From: Symbiodinium natans
Lineage: Eukaryota; Sar; Dinophyceae; Suessiales; Symbiodiniaceae
Reading direction: 5' to 3'
NCBI GenBank assembly: GCA_905221605.1
Contig: CAJNDS010002088.1
Coordinates: 401,001-465,000 of the forward strand
DNA: 64,000 bases
Below are positions 51,236 to 62,138 of this stretch, piece by piece. The first letter of the stretch is position 1. Each line of letters opens with the position of its first letter. A program made the position numbers and the translations under genes. The notes under the pieces were generated by a model, which saw nothing but the letters and a program-made list of their open reading frames with translations, searched no databases and was not told where the DNA came from.

Positions 51236-51794
51236 CTCCTAAAACCTATACCCTGAATCCTATAAAGCCTAAACCCTAAACTCCGAAACCCTGGAATCCC
51301 GAAAGGACCCCTCAAATCGCAGGCCTGGTGCAGGCGGCTTCAGAGCCTGTCAGGAATGTGAAGCAGAACCTTTTGGGGTCTCTGTGGGGTTTAGGGTTTA
51401 GGGTTTAGGGTTCAGGTTTAGGGGTTTCTGTGGGGCTTTAGGGTTTGATGTTTATGTGGGGTTATATGGGGTTTTTATGAGCGTCGTATGGGCTTAATGT
51501 TGTGAAGCTTATACGGGTCTAGGGAGTCTAGGTTGGGCTTGCGAGGGCTGACGCAGAGTAGTCAGGACCTTACGACACAACAGCCAAGTCCAGGGGGTGA
51601 GGTTTAGCACGCCGTAGGCTACTACTTAGGATCTTCGGGTATAGTATCTAGTATCTGCCTTAAGAGCCCAAGGCCCCTCCCCATGAGACCCCTATTGGAT
51701 TGAAGACACCCTCGAAAGAGCTTAAACCAAAATCAAGCCCTAAACATCTACACCCAAATTAAACCAAGCCCTAAAGATACCCTTCCTGCAAAAT

Positions 51795-51872
51795 GGGGGT
51801 TTCCGAAAATAGGGGTGCCCTTTGGGGGTCCCTTTAAGGGGTTGCTGTTCCCCCTTTTTTCGAAAACCCCCA
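51795..51872. mobile_element. Family E element, near-perfect ends
   Basis: GGGGGTTTCCGAAAATAGGGG and CCCCTTTTTTCGAAAACCCCC, 78 bp. Confidence 0.75.
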
Positions 51873-51893
51873 ATGTCTCTAGATTCCCAAAAC

Positions 51894-51916
51894 CTGCCGG
51901 TGGGACCACCCCAGCC
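51894..51916 (-). CDS. Candidate 23-nt micro-exon
   Basis: GTGTCTCAAG before and CAG|GTTTTG after. It sits between two family E elements (51795-51872 and 51929-52032), each of which would be the flanking intron. Too short to judge coding. Confidence 0.25.
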
Positions 51917-51928
51917 CTTGAGACACCA

Positions 51929-52032
51929 GGGGGTTTACGCCAATAAGGGTCCGCTCATACAGACTCTCAAATAAAAGGATCTCCTATTGTACAAAAGACC
52001 CCAAGAAGGCACCCCTACTATCGTAAACCCCC
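51929..52032. mobile_element. Family E element
   Basis: GGGGGTTTACGCCAATAAGGG and ACCCCTACTATCGTAAACCCCC ends. Confidence 0.7.
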
Positions 52033-52556
52033 ACTTTTGATTTTCAGTTTCCATGGTCCATGGGCCCTAGGGTTAGGTTGTTTCTGTGTTGGGGGACCCG
52101 AAACCGAAACCCTAAGCCCCGAACTCTGGGGGTTGGGTTTAGGATGTCTCAGGGACTGATGAAAACATCTCTCTTGCCCTGAACACAACCCTCCCGCACC
52201 GGTAAGAATAATCAAGTCTTTGCCCATCTGCCCCCCCCCCAACCCCGTGCCGCACGCTATTCTTTTACACGTCACGGGGATGGAGTGGTGGAGGGTTTAG
52301 TGTTAGGGGGAGGGAAGCATGAACATGGCCATTTCCCTGATTTGCTTAATCAACTGATGCAGAAGGAGACCTAGCCCCCTCAAAAAGGGACTGTGGGTAT
52401 CACTAGAGTAACTAGAAATCCTGGTCGGTCTACGGGACTTACAGTCACCATAGCGTCCGTCCTCCCGCTTGCCGGTGCTGGAGGGGGGTGAACGCCGATG
52501 CCTGACGCAACAAGAGCATGCCCATGCGCTCTGTTCCAGCCTGAGATCTTGAGCTC

Positions 52557-52711
52557 TACTTGAAGGTTCATGGGACTTGCTACCCAATTATATCTGTACT
52601 TAGAACCCTACTAATAATACCCCTAAAGGGCCTTATAGGGGTTATCCCAATTATAAGTAGGGTTATAAGTACAGTTATAAGTGGTTATTACGTCCCATGA
52701 ACCTTCAAGTA
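52557..52711. mobile_element. Family A element, long form
   Basis: TACTTGAAGGTTCATGGGAC and GTCCCATGAACCTTCAAGTA are perfect 20-bp inverted ends. 155 bp with nested TTATAAGTAGGGTTATAAGT repeats. Confidence 0.88.
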
Positions 52712-52832
52712 TAGTTTGTCTATAAACCCTCCACTGCAACTGTCCTGTGCTGTACACCGGGCCAGAAAATCTACAGCAGATCACGAAATCCGAGATTTCC
52801 CTAAACCCTACAAGTCCTCATCCTTGCCATCC

Positions 52833-53070
52833 CTAAAGCCAGCATCTGGCGGGGCTCTGGCCGTTCGGTTTCACGAAAGTTGTTCTCCCGGGAAACCACC
52901 TGCTTTCTCTCCTCTTCTTCTTCTGCTTCTTCTTCTCAGTGGGCGTTTGACCCCTCCCACTTTCTTCGGCCCCCTCCGTACAGCCCCCCTCGCACCAGGA
53001 CTCGTAAAGCAGTTCAGGTTTGCCAGGACAGCGCGCAGCCACGATGCCTTCTCCCTCTCTCTCACTATCT
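52833..53070 (-). CDS. Coding segment with basic tract, C-terminal
   Basis: About 75 minus-strand codons ending in TAG at 52833. It includes AARCPGKPELLYESWCEGGC, then a Lys-rich tract TEKKKQKKKRRESRWF and FVKPNGQSPARCW. The Lys run could be a nuclear-localisation signal. The 5' edge is unresolved. Confidence 0.52.
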
Positions 53071-53675
53071 CGTTTTCGGTGTGAACTCAGGCAAGGTGCA
53101 GCTCGTGTCGAGAGCTGCTGGGATTTCAAAGGCTTGGCTCCCGAAAGCGGGAGGTGAGAAGGCCTCTAAGGCTTCCAAAGCCCTAAGACCTGAACCCTAA
53201 ACCACCCTAAGTCCTAAACCCTAAACCATGTGCTGAGATGACGGCTCGCTGGCTCGCGTGCTCCACAATCTTCACCTCAAGCCGGATCGAGGGTCTCTCA
53301 CACTTCTCCAGGGTTATGGGTTAATCTTAAGCCTGTATAGGTATTAGATGTCTCAGCGAAGTCGACGAAATCTCAGCTATTGGCAAGGAAGCCTCCCTCC
53401 TACTCCTTATCCCTCCTACTCCTCATCCCTCCTCCTCCCTCCGCCCTCTGCTCTCCTCCTACCTCCGTCCTCAACCCCTGAAGCCTTATACCTAAAACCA
53501 TCGCTGAGGTGCCAACGAAAAGCTTCAAGACTGACCAAAGTGCCCACGACCTGACATAAGCGCTTAGGGCAAAGGAAATAATCACGCTAACGCGAATGAT
53601 GAGGGAACCACTGCAAGGGTTTCGGGTTCAGGGCTTCGGGCTTCATAGAAAAAGGAGTACGCGGACCCTGCTTAC

Positions 53676-53742
53676 CTGTACTCCTGTACTCCCTCTGTTC
53701 GCTTCGCCCACTAAATTCTTGGGGGTTCCTTCTTTGCATTCT
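53676..53742 (-). CDS. Exon, unknown protein
   Basis: 67 bp between CCAAACAAG and ACAG|GTAAGC, a consensus donor. It includes MQRRNPQEFSGRSEQREYRS. A C32 run on the minus strand lies 11 bp upstream of the acceptor. Confidence 0.55.
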
Positions 53743-53753
53743 CTTGTTTGGGT

Positions 53754-53785
<32 letters not shown>
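53754..53785. repeat. Poly-G tract, about 32 bases
   Basis: Poly-C on the coding strand, in the polypyrimidine position of the exon at 53742. Confidence 0.95.
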
Positions 53786-53786
<1 letters not shown>

Positions 53787-54738
53787 GGTTCTGAATGAAG
53801 TTAGCACAACATGACAACTATGTTCTCTTATTCACTATATGTCCATATTGCTAGTAGCTTATGTCTACATGGTTCTTGAACTCAAAAGGGAGCCAAGAAG
53901 TCAGAGACCCGCAGTAACGGCCAAAACCATGTGGCCACAAACACCGAGGCAGCTGCTCCCAAATGTCGGCACTGTCAATCATCGCGGATACGATTGTGCC
54001 TAAGCTGGTTCTTGTAACTCCTCAGATGTTAACCAGTTAGTTCTTTGTCGAAGTAACTGAAAGCACGAGCTTTTTGGGAGGTTCCTTATTGCCCCCCCAA
54101 CCCTATTTTGAGGAAATACCCAAACCCTGCCCTAAACCCGGGCCTACTCAAGATGAGTCCGGGGTGCGGTTTTGGTCCGTGTTCTCCAACTTGAGGATGC
54201 GAACCTGAGGGGTTCGGAGGCGGACAAGTCCCTGCAGAAGATTCGCGCAGCTGCCCAGAGAGCCCCTAGTACCCGGTTAAGGGTTTCGGGCTTAGGGTTT
54301 GGGGTTTCGCGTTTAGGGCATCATAAGGCCTAAGGAGATGCCTGTGCAGGGTTTAGGTGTATTCAGCTGAATGTAGGTAGCATATTGGGATTGTTGGGTG
54401 CTGAGGTCCCTGCGCAGAGGGCGCACAGGAATCCGTAGTTGATCGGCAGAAGGAGCATGTCCAGTATCTGGCAGCGTAGGGTCTGGCCCTTGATTCGCTA
54501 GCAGCTCACTTCGCCCTTTCCGCGGGCCAGCCCCGGCGAGAAAAAACACGCCTACTACTGACAGTCCAGCGCCTCAAGCCCCCTCGGACCCTAGACCTCT
54601 CAAAGGTCCTTTTTCTCGTGCAAAGCCCTTCAATGCCTGAACTACCCTCAGTTCCCCCTAAACTTGAAGGCCTCAGCCCCCTGAACCTCAGGAAGTCCTC
54701 AAGTTCCCCAGGGCACCTGGTCCACGGCCCTTGGGGAC

Positions 54739-54806
54739 CTTTTTCTGACTTTGGAGAACTGCCAAACTTGACGGACCTCGTGGCTGCAAGATCTCGGGCG
54801 CACTCA
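54739..54806 (-). CDS. Exon, unknown protein
   Basis: 68 bp between TACCCAACAG and AAG|GTCCCC. It includes APEILQPRGPSSLAVLQSQK. A TGGTACCC-type inverted element (about 54822-54923, ends GAGGTACCCTACAT / ATAGGGTACCTC) lies just upstream of the acceptor. Confidence 0.48.
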
Positions 54807-54819
54807 CTGTTGGGTAGTA

Positions 54820-54924
54820 TGAGGTACCCTACATCCCCCTAGTAATATATACCCTTTCAGGGATTCTATAGGCCCCTATTCATATATACCCTTCAAGGGA
54901 TTACATAGGGTACCTCCCTCATTC
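54820..54924. mobile_element. Inverted-repeat element, family K
   Basis: ATGAGGTACCCTACATCCCC and ATTACATAGGGTACCTCCCTCAT ends. Two internal CATATATACCCTTxCAGGGATT repeats. Confidence 0.68.
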
Positions 54925-55037
54925 CCTGCTAACCAACCGTAAGTGCAGGGCTCATGGGCTCTGCGCTGAGGAAGGTGCCGTGAGAGTGATGACCATCCAC
55001 ATGGCCAAGTTGGCGGCGCAGACCTGGCAAATGAGAG

Positions 55038-55188
55038 CTAAACCCTAAACCCCAATCCCCAAACCCCAAACCCCAAACCCTAAACCCTAAAGCCTAAACC
55101 CTAAACCCCAAAACCCTAAACCCTAAACCCTAAACCCTAAACCCTAAAACCCAAACCCTAAATCCTAAACCCTAAACCTTAAACCCTA
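55038..55188. repeat. CCCTAAA/CCCCAAA array
   Basis: About 20 units with CCCCAAA, ACCCAAA and CCTTAAA variants. Confidence 0.92.
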
Positions 55189-55265
55189 TGTGCGGTTTCG
55201 GGTTGAGGGTTCAGCGGGATTCAGGTTTAGGAGTTTCCGATTTTTTATCACAGCTCGGGCCCTAC

Positions 55266-55340
55266 AGGCGGTCCATTAAGACTGTTGTGACTCTCAGCTC
55301 TTCTTCCACGCAGATCTTCAAAGACAGCGTAGTGAAGGAG
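55266..55340 (-). CDS. Exon, unknown protein
   Basis: 75 bp, 25 codons in frame 0, between CGGGAAAG and CCT|GTAGGG. It includes YAVFEDLRGRRAESHNSLNG. Confidence 0.52.
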
Positions 55341-55667
55341 CTTTCCCGAATTCCGGAATATTCCTTAACTCACATCGGAGTGCTTTTTCGGGCATGAAAG
55401 TGAATCATTACGTAACGAGTTTTTGGAAGATCTGGGGTGGTTTAGTTGCTTTGTTTGATTTGGGGTGGGGTGGGCGGGAAGGGTGGCGTGGGGGCACCCT
55501 GAGGCGTGGGAACCACCTGTTCATCAAGGATGTGATTTACACGGTGGAAACTAACTAGCACATAGTGTTTACACAAGACCGGCAAACCCAAACCTCAACC
55601 TAGATGAGGGCAGACTGCAACCAGACCCCCACGGGAGTACATGAGGGCACGGTGAATCTCAAGCATA

Positions 55668-55822
55668 CCCGAGGAGCCCAATACACCGTGACTAGGCAAT
55701 ACTGTACAGGGTTTAGGGCTTGGCGCCCAATACAGCTTAGCTAGGAAACTTCCTTAACCTACACAGCATCCCTCACAACAAATTAGCCTGTGTTGCTCTA
55801 TTAAGGGGTATTGGGCACACGG
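55668..55822. mobile_element. Family D-like element with telomeric insert
   Basis: GAGCCCAATACACCGTG left and GGGGTATTGGGCACACGG right. An internal second copy GCGCCCAATACAGC at 55720 follows a GGGTTTAGGG motif. Confidence 0.5.
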
Positions 55823-55866
55823 GGTGAGCGCACGATGGAAGAGCATTGCCAGTTAACACTTCGATT

Positions 55867-56070
55867 CTAGGGACAATGGGGCATAGCCTCTACTGTGCAC
55901 GTGCCACGCATTCCGATTGCCAACATGTCCATTGGTTTGTTACGTATGCTGAAAATGTCGTGATCTGTCTCCACAGATTCTGAACAATGAGCCCGGATAC
56001 GCGCCTCCCAGTACCATCCATCGAGCATCTGAATCACCATGATCTCACGAACCTTGACGTTCATGTACAT
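55867..56070 (-). CDS. Terminal exon, unknown protein
   Basis: 204 bp from acceptor CCAAGTAG to TAG at 55867-55869, 67 codons. It includes VREIMVIQMLDGWYWEARIR, then SVETDHDIFSIRNKPMDMLA and MRGTCTVEAMPHCP. It joins in phase to 56185-56212 over a family C element-intron. One of the longest intact coding stretches in the window. Confidence 0.6.
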   Translation of the reverse strand: MYMNVKVREIMVIQMLDGWYWEARIRAHCSESVETDHDIFSIRNKPMDMLAIGMRGTCTVEAMPHCP

Positions 56071-56184
56071 CTACTTGGTAGCCCAGTAAACCATATTACA
56101 GTAAGGGCACCCATTTTTTAGGTTGGTTGCTTTACAAGGGAACCCAACACCGAAAAAACAGGGTAAAGGGTGCCACTGGGACAC
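56071..56184 (-). mobile_element. Family C element acting as a 114-bp intron
   Basis: Minus-strand GTGTCCCAGTGGCACCC...TTACTGGGCTACCAAGTAG. The donor GTGTCC is the counterpart of GTAGCC in the 28196-28309 copy, and the length is identical. Confidence 0.75.
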
Positions 56185-56212
56185 CGGGTCCATGGTGCTT
56201 GGGCCACCTTCG
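56185..56212 (-). CDS. Exon (short), unknown protein
   Basis: 28 bp between CCTGAAAG and CCG|GTGTCC, encoding EGGPSTMDP. The acceptor is uncertain and the exon may be longer. Confidence 0.42.
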
Positions 56213-56540
56213 CTTTCAGGATCGAGGCTCGACAGGATTTGGGGACGTAGGATTGCAGGGTTCAGGCTTCAGGGTGTCGGGTGGTGCTTCCTACACCCAA
56301 GCCCTCAAGGTTTAGGGTTTGGGCTTTAGGGTTAACCCCGGCCCGAAGCTCCAAGACCTCTCTGAGGACGGAACCATCAGTCCAGCCTGTCCCGCCAGCA
56401 GAAACCTCAGAGGCGGGAGGGCATCTGCCACATGCAGCTAGGAGGGTTTAACGGAGGTCTTGCGAGGTGTGAGACATGTTGAGCGGTGGTTTGAGGGGAC
56501 TGCGCACACACACACACACAAAAGAAAAGAACGGCGGATA

Positions 56541-56604
56541 AGTTGGCATGGTCCCCCTTATAGGGTATCAAGGACTGTTAGCAAAAGGGGGAAACATCCC
56601 AACT
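56541..56604. mobile_element. Minimal family B element with GATA duplication
   Basis: 64 bp: AGTTGGCATGGTCCCCCTTAT and AAGGGGGAAACATCCCAACT ends with almost no interior, flanked by GATA on both sides. Confidence 0.75.
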
Positions 56605-57405
56605 GATAAGGATGGAGCCAGTACCACCGAAAGTTGTTGGCCAACCAGTCCGGGATCTCGGCCACCTTTCGTGGCTCAGGGTCTGGGGTTTGGGGTTTAG
56701 GGTTTAGGGTTTAGGGTCTTTGGGGATCCCGAGAGGGAGCCTCGAAAGAACCCCATAAGGGACCTCTTGAATGCGATGATTGAAGGATGGCCATTCTCGG
56801 TTTTAACCCTGAACCCTAAACCCTACACACTAAACCCTAAACCCTGAACCCTCATTCCAAAACCCTCAAACAAGCCCAGCAAGTCCCTCAAAGCCGCACA
56901 AGCGCCTTCAGGATCAGTCCGAAACGGGGAGTGGGAGTTGGACTCTCTGTGCCCTGGGAGCCTCGGCAGCGTGCGGGCTTTGAGTTGGGCGGGGGTCGGG
57001 GGTTTGTGGGCTTGGGGTTGCCCAAGGTTCCATAATGGCAAACACAGTGGCCTGCAGTCCCAGAATTGAAAGTAACATAGCCCAAAGCCCTAAACAGAAA
57101 CCCTAAACATAAACCCTAAACCCTAACCCCCGTCGATTCAGGATGCTTACGGTGTGCTCGGCACGGTGTGAATTGAGATGCCCTCCAAAAGACCACCCGA
57201 ACACGGCTCAAACCGAACCCCAAGCCAGGGCCAGCCAAACCACAAGAGGGTTTAGGGTCTAGGGTTTAGAGCTTATAGGGTGAATGGCCGAACTAGAAAC
57301 TCAAAGCTCAAGCTTGCCTCTGTTGGGGGTATGCTCTGACCCGCATGGCCCTACGGTCAAAGACGGTTTCGACTGAATGAACGATCCCCTCAGCAGAGAG
57401 CTAGC

Positions 57406-57640
57406 CTGCGAAATCTGTTTCAGGACATTTGGGCCGAATAGATAAACAAAAAATAGATCTGCAGCCGTATCAGAAAAAGCAACGTTCCGAAGGCGTACAA
57501 AGTGGCTGTTGCCCGTGATGCCAATGTTAAGGTTCCCTCGCGAGCATTCAGGATCGGAAACATGCCCCCCCGAATTAGGAAAATAGTCCACTTGTGCAAA
57601 CAAAGACCGGCCGATACATTCCGGGGCTTTGTTTCTCAAA
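57406..57640 (-). CDS. Exon, unknown protein
   Basis: 235 bp from acceptor TTCATTTGTCAG, 78 codons to CGCAG|GCTAGC (GC-type) or onward to 57301 in the same frame. It includes CIGRSLFAQVDYFPNSGGHV, then NIGITGNSHFVRLRNVAFSD and LFFVYLFGPNVLKQI. Balanced composition and good acceptor. Confidence 0.58.
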
Positions 57641-58222
57641 CTGACAAATGAACTACCCTGACGCGCCTCTTCACTATCAATTTAACGTAATAACAACATA
57701 TGCCATTGAATTCACGCAAATACTAGTTCGGCTCAAAACCATCTTTGACGTTTTGAAGCCTCCGCTGGCCTCTTAGATAATCACCACTAGATGCCAGTTG
57801 CATTCCTGGCATACGCAACATCAACCAATGCAAGGGGAATACTGTAAATCTAGAAAAGCTTGCAAGTTGCACTCACTATATTGTCCTTTCACCTCGTAAC
57901 TAACAAAACGACAAAATTGACAACCTTCAGTTGGTCCATTTCATTCAAGTACTATATCATGAAGGTTCCGTCCCGGAAGTAGGCTCCACACGGGTGGGCG
58001 AGGGCAACTCGCCCGTGGATGCGGGCTTGCGTGTCGCCTTCGCACCTTTGCGTGAGAGGGAGGGGGCGAGTCATTGATGACAATTGGGCTGTTGAGGACG
58101 TAGGTTTTGGGTGCTTTTCGGGCTTTAGGAACTAACCCTGTCTCAAAAGCCAAAAACCCGCGCAACCAAAAACCGTACAAAATCATAAACAACCTTGCTC
58201 CTGGTCATGCAGTACAACTCAC
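57641..58222. other. No repeat and no gene seen
   Basis: Unusually plain, AT-richer sequence without telomere motifs from 57641 to about 57950. The 57.96-58.2 kb part has open segments without splice support. Confidence 0.4.
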
Positions 58223-58258
58223 CATAGATATAGAACTCTCCTCCATTTCCTGAAGCCA
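58223..58258 (-). CDS. Exon (short), unknown protein
   Basis: 36 bp, 12 codons in frame 0, between GGGGCTTCAG and ATG|GTGAGT, a perfect donor. It encodes WLQEMEESSISM. Confidence 0.48.
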
Positions 58259-58477
58259 CTGAAGCCCCCAAAAAGCCTAAGTCACCCAAAAGTTCCATGT
58301 TCAATCAGAGCTTCGTCTGAAGAAGACTAAGTCTAGGGCGTCGGAGGTTGGGGGGTTTGGGGTCCAAAGTGTAGGGGTTTGGGCCAGAACCTTAACCAAA
58401 CCCAAAACACCCTAAACCCTAACCTATAAACCCTAAACATCGAAATCCTGACAGAATTCCACAACTGTTCTCCCGAC

Positions 58478-58528
58478 CTGCTCGTCGGCAGCAGCGCCGG
58501 ACCATCGAGCAAGGACCGCAGTGGAAAC
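58478..58528 (-). CDS. Exon, unknown protein
   Basis: 51 bp, 17 codons in frame 0, between GGAGCTGAG and CAG|GTCGGG. It encodes VSTAVLARWSGAAADEQ. The frame stays open ten codons past this donor. Confidence 0.45.
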
Positions 58529-59167
58529 CTCAGCTCCCCTCTTTCTGGAGATGCTTGATTGAGGGTTGACGGTTCTTAGAGTTCTGGGGTTTTAGGCGTT
58601 TAAGGGTTTAGTTATTGTTCTGAGTCAGGGCCTGAGGGCTTTGGGGTCTGTAGGGTTTTTTGGGTTGAGGGCTGATGCTAACCCCAGGGGGCCAACCATG
58701 AAGACTGATGGGACCAACCAAATGAAGACTGACGTGAAGTTTTCTTGTCTGCGAGTGCGCAAGGCCTAGAAGCCACACAGACACATGCGAAGCTCGAGAC
58801 CCCAAAGCCTCACAACCCCTGCCATTCCAGGGCCGTGACCCCAAGCCCTAACTAAACAACACCAGTAATCCCCTACCCCTAATATTAAACACCCGTATAT
58901 GGGGCGGGGGGGGGGAATTCAATATTAGGATTAGGGCCCTCTAAGCCCTTAAACCTTCAACCTATATACGCCCTCCACGCTTCCACCCTAACACCCACGG
59001 CCCAGGGCCCTCACAGGTCAACACCCAAACGACCTCAGCCGTAGCGGGCGGTGTCAGAACGCTTTCTATGCAGAAAAACCTGAAGGCGCAAACTCTGAAA
59101 CCCGAACCCTTGAAACCCGTAGACTCTGAAAGCTGAAGCCCCAAGACCTTCGCCCTCAAACGATGGA

Positions 59168-59238
59168 AGCCCTAAACCCTAAACCCTAAACCCTAAATCC
59201 TAAACCCTAAACCCTAAACCTTAAACCCTAAACCCTGA
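59168..59238. repeat. CCCTAAA array
   Basis: About ten units with CCTTAAA/CCCTGAA variants. Confidence 0.9.
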
Positions 59239-59378
59239 ACAGCGAGCGCTGCCGAGCTCCGGGCCCTTCTAACTTGTCGCTTGATTTGCTCCACCACGTA
59301 ATGAAACCGCCCTCGCCTCATGCGCCGGGGCGTGCCATAGTCAAGAACTCGGCATGCTGCGCAGCCTTCTTCTTTTTC

Positions 59379-59475
59379 TTGTTATTATTGTTATTGTTAT
59401 TATTATTATTGTTATTATTGTTATTATTGTTTTTTCGCATTATCATTATTGTTGTTGTTTTGTTTTTACGATTAT
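59379..59475. repeat. TTATTG microsatellite
   Basis: (TTA/TTG)n imperfect trinucleotide run. Confidence 0.95.
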
Positions 59476-59679
59476 TATGATTACTATGACTCTTGCGAGA
59501 AACTGTGCGCCGCACTCGCCGTATCTCAGAAGCAAGGCGAGGAAACCTGGCACGCGCGAGCTTAGGGTTTAGGGCTTAGATGGGCTTAGGGTTTCGCAAG
59601 CAATGAACACTGGAGGTGCTCTTTGCGCAGAGCCCCCAGCCCATCGCAAACTGGAACGCGGCGGTGATGATCATGCCAC

Positions 59680-59873
59680 CTGCTTGGGGCTTAGAGTTGT
59701 TCCTATTACACAAGGGTCATTCACGAGTCTCGGCATGCTGCCTGCATGAAAATCTAAGACATGGTCGTGCTCGGAGGCTAGGGTTTCCGAGTGCATGAGA
59801 GCCACGGCAAGTACTGGGGATGCTGATGGCCAATGTGTGCACAGTCGTGGGATTCTTTTGAAAAAGGACACGC
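59680..59873 (-). CDS. Exon, unknown protein
   Basis: 194 bp between CTACGACCAG and CAG|GTGGCA, 64 full codons. It includes RIPRLCTHWPSASPVLAVAL, then SEHDHVLDFHAGSMPRLVND and PCVIGTTLSPKQ. The CTG trinucleotide run (59880-59977 on +, CAG) lies immediately upstream of the acceptor. The frame is also open through it as poly-Leu, so an expanded coding repeat is the alternative. Confidence 0.58.
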
Positions 59874-59879
59874 CTGGTC

Positions 59880-59902
59880 GTAGCAGCAGTAGCAGCAGCA
59901 AT

Positions 59903-59977
<75 letters not shown>
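59880..59977. repeat. CAG/CTG trinucleotide array
   Basis: About 32 CAG units with a few TAG/CAA interruptions. It borders the exon ending at 59873. Confidence 0.97.
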
Positions 59978-60859
59978 GGTGGTTGAAGTTGAAGTGGTTC
60001 GTCACCGTAGTCGTAGTAGTTGTACCAGTCATAGACATGTGCGTAGTGGAAGAAGAAAAAGAAGCAGCAATAGTAGCGGTAGAAGCAGGGCGTGTGCTCT
60101 GCGTTCTCTTATAAGCCATATTCCCAAATTACGGGTTTTCGCTCTCGGAAGACACCTTCTGGGTTGCATCAGCCGCGCAAGCTGCGAAGGAAACATCTGA
60201 TGTGCGGCAGCGATTGGGAACATAAAATGAGCCCGAAAGAAGGGCTTCGTAGGCGTGCGTGAGTGGGGAACCTAGTAGTGCCCAAGCTTCGGGGTTCGTT
60301 TCGTCCCGATAAGACATTGGATTGGTCCTGAAACGCTCTAGAAACTCTAAAATCCAGCATCTTGAAAAAGCGTTATACTCAAACCCTACATGAGCTTGAA
60401 GATGTGGCTGGCTTGGGTTCCGCTGAGGGACTTCGGGTAAAGGACTGACAGCCGAAAGCTTTGCACAAGAAGCTGGGTCCTCGGGGTTCTTACAAACTTA
60501 GGCTCTTGCGGTTTTGGGCTAGCAGAACAGGATTCGGGGTTTACGGCTGATAAGTTCAAGGTTTAACTTGTAACAAGCCCTGAAAATAACTCCGGAAAAT
60601 GGCCAGAGCCTAATTGACTTCTCGTGCTTGAGCCAAAGCAGCAGCCACACCGTGTCACCCCGCAAACCCGCTAAAAGCGCCGGACCCCAAACCCTAAAAA
60701 CCCTGAACCCTAAACCCTAAACCATGAACCCTAAGCCTAAACCCCAAAGCCAGCCTAAGGGGCCATCGTTCACCACACTTGGCGCGGGCTTCATCTTTTC
60801 GGAGGCTTTTCATGTGCCAAAGAAATTGTACCGGATGCACCGCGATGCGTCTTCTTTAC

Positions 60860-61011
60860 CTGAGAGTTTTTCATACATGCAGCACTCAAGAGCATCGCGA
60901 ACTGAAGAGCTCCAACCAAAAGAGGTCCATGGGTTTCGGGTATGCCGCTTTTTGACCTTAAGCCAGCGTCCATCGCCGGTCGGTTTTCCGGCGGCAATGC
61001 TCCCAAACCAC
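60860..61011 (-). CDS. Exon, unknown protein
   Basis: 152 bp between CTGTGCACAG and CAG|GTAAAG, 50 full codons. It includes FGSIAAGKPTGDGRWLKVKK, then TSFGWSSSVRDALECCMYEK. It joins in phase with 61092-61160 across an 80-bp GTGAGT...CACAG intron. Confidence 0.58.
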
Positions 61012-61091
61012 CTGTGCACAGGTCCAGTCGACCTGGCGCGACACGAGCGGTTGAACAGGAAATTTCGGAATCGTAGTTCTGGTCTACTCAC

Positions 61092-61160
61092 TTCAGCTTG
61101 CATACCGCCGACGTCGACAAGGCATCAACTCTAAATATGCTTCCAACCAGCGATTGCCCT
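61092..61160 (-). CDS. Exon, unknown protein
   Basis: 69 bp between CTGTGATTCAG and AA|GTGAGT, 22 full codons. It includes SLVGSIFRVDALSTSAVCKL. Both splice sites are near consensus. The split AA+G codon is completed by the next exon. Confidence 0.58.
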
Positions 61161-61957
61161 CTGAATCACAGATGTTCACCCGCACGCTCCTACACTCCAT
61201 GACTTGTAAGCAGACCCGTGCCATTGCCGAAAATAGGCCAGATTCGCTTCGTCGTGAAATCGGACCGGCACCGTGTCACCACTGACCTACCAGGCGAGTC
61301 ATGAGAGGCCTGGGGCTTCGCCCCAAGAACTCACCCCTAAGTCCCGAAGCGCTACTACCCTAAACCAAAATGATTCTAAAGCGGTCTGCCTGGAAGCAAG
61401 ATGGTTCAATGAACTGGTTTGGCCATTTGAGCCCCCCGAAAACGACTCCTAAACACGATGCTCCGAGACTCAACAAGGAAAATTGAACAAAACATCCCAA
61501 GGTCCTACCCAGTTCCTGAACCCGAAGCTTGGTGGACTAGGGTTTAGGGTTTAAAGGTCGGGTAACATTCAGCATGTGATGGGCTGCATACTCCACATCA
61601 CCCAGGAAAAACTTAAACGGGACCCGGAGCCCGCGGCCTCGGCATTGAGCCAGGGGGACACAGTGCCGAACTGGGCGCAGGTAGCGTTGGGATTTCAGGG
61701 AGGGCTCATGGGTTTCTTGTGTCGTTGGGTCTTTGGCGCCGATTTGACCCACAAGCAGACCTAAACCCTAAAAACGAAACTGCAGGCTTCTGGTTCCACG
61801 GTGCAGAAAATGGGCATGCTCTCCTTGGCTTTGAAGAGTTTGCCGGGCTTTGGGTTTGAGTGTTCCGGGCTCGAGGGCTTATGGGTGAAGGGGGTGAAGG
61901 GGGTGAAGGGGTCTATTTTGGATCAGAGGCGGCAGCGTGCTTGACCTATCATCTGAC

Positions 61958-62109
61958 TTGCTCTCTGAAGTAGAGCTTGGTTTCTTGACGTAGTTGTTCC
62001 GTGATGGTGTCGCCCTGGTTCTCGCCAACTTCAAGACCCCTCAACACACACCCCTTCCCCGGACCCAAACATCCGCAGCACAAACCGAAGAGATAAACAC
62101 ATTCAATAT
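61958..62109 (-). CDS. Exon, unknown protein
   Basis: 152 bp between GTTTATTAG and CAA|GTCAGA, 50 full codons. It has a Cys/Gly-rich first half ([15 protein letters not shown]), then [20 protein letters not shown] and KLYFREQ, helix-like. It joins in phase to 62390-62465. Confidence 0.6.
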
Positions 62110-62138
62110 CTAATAAACACAAACACATTTGTATACAT

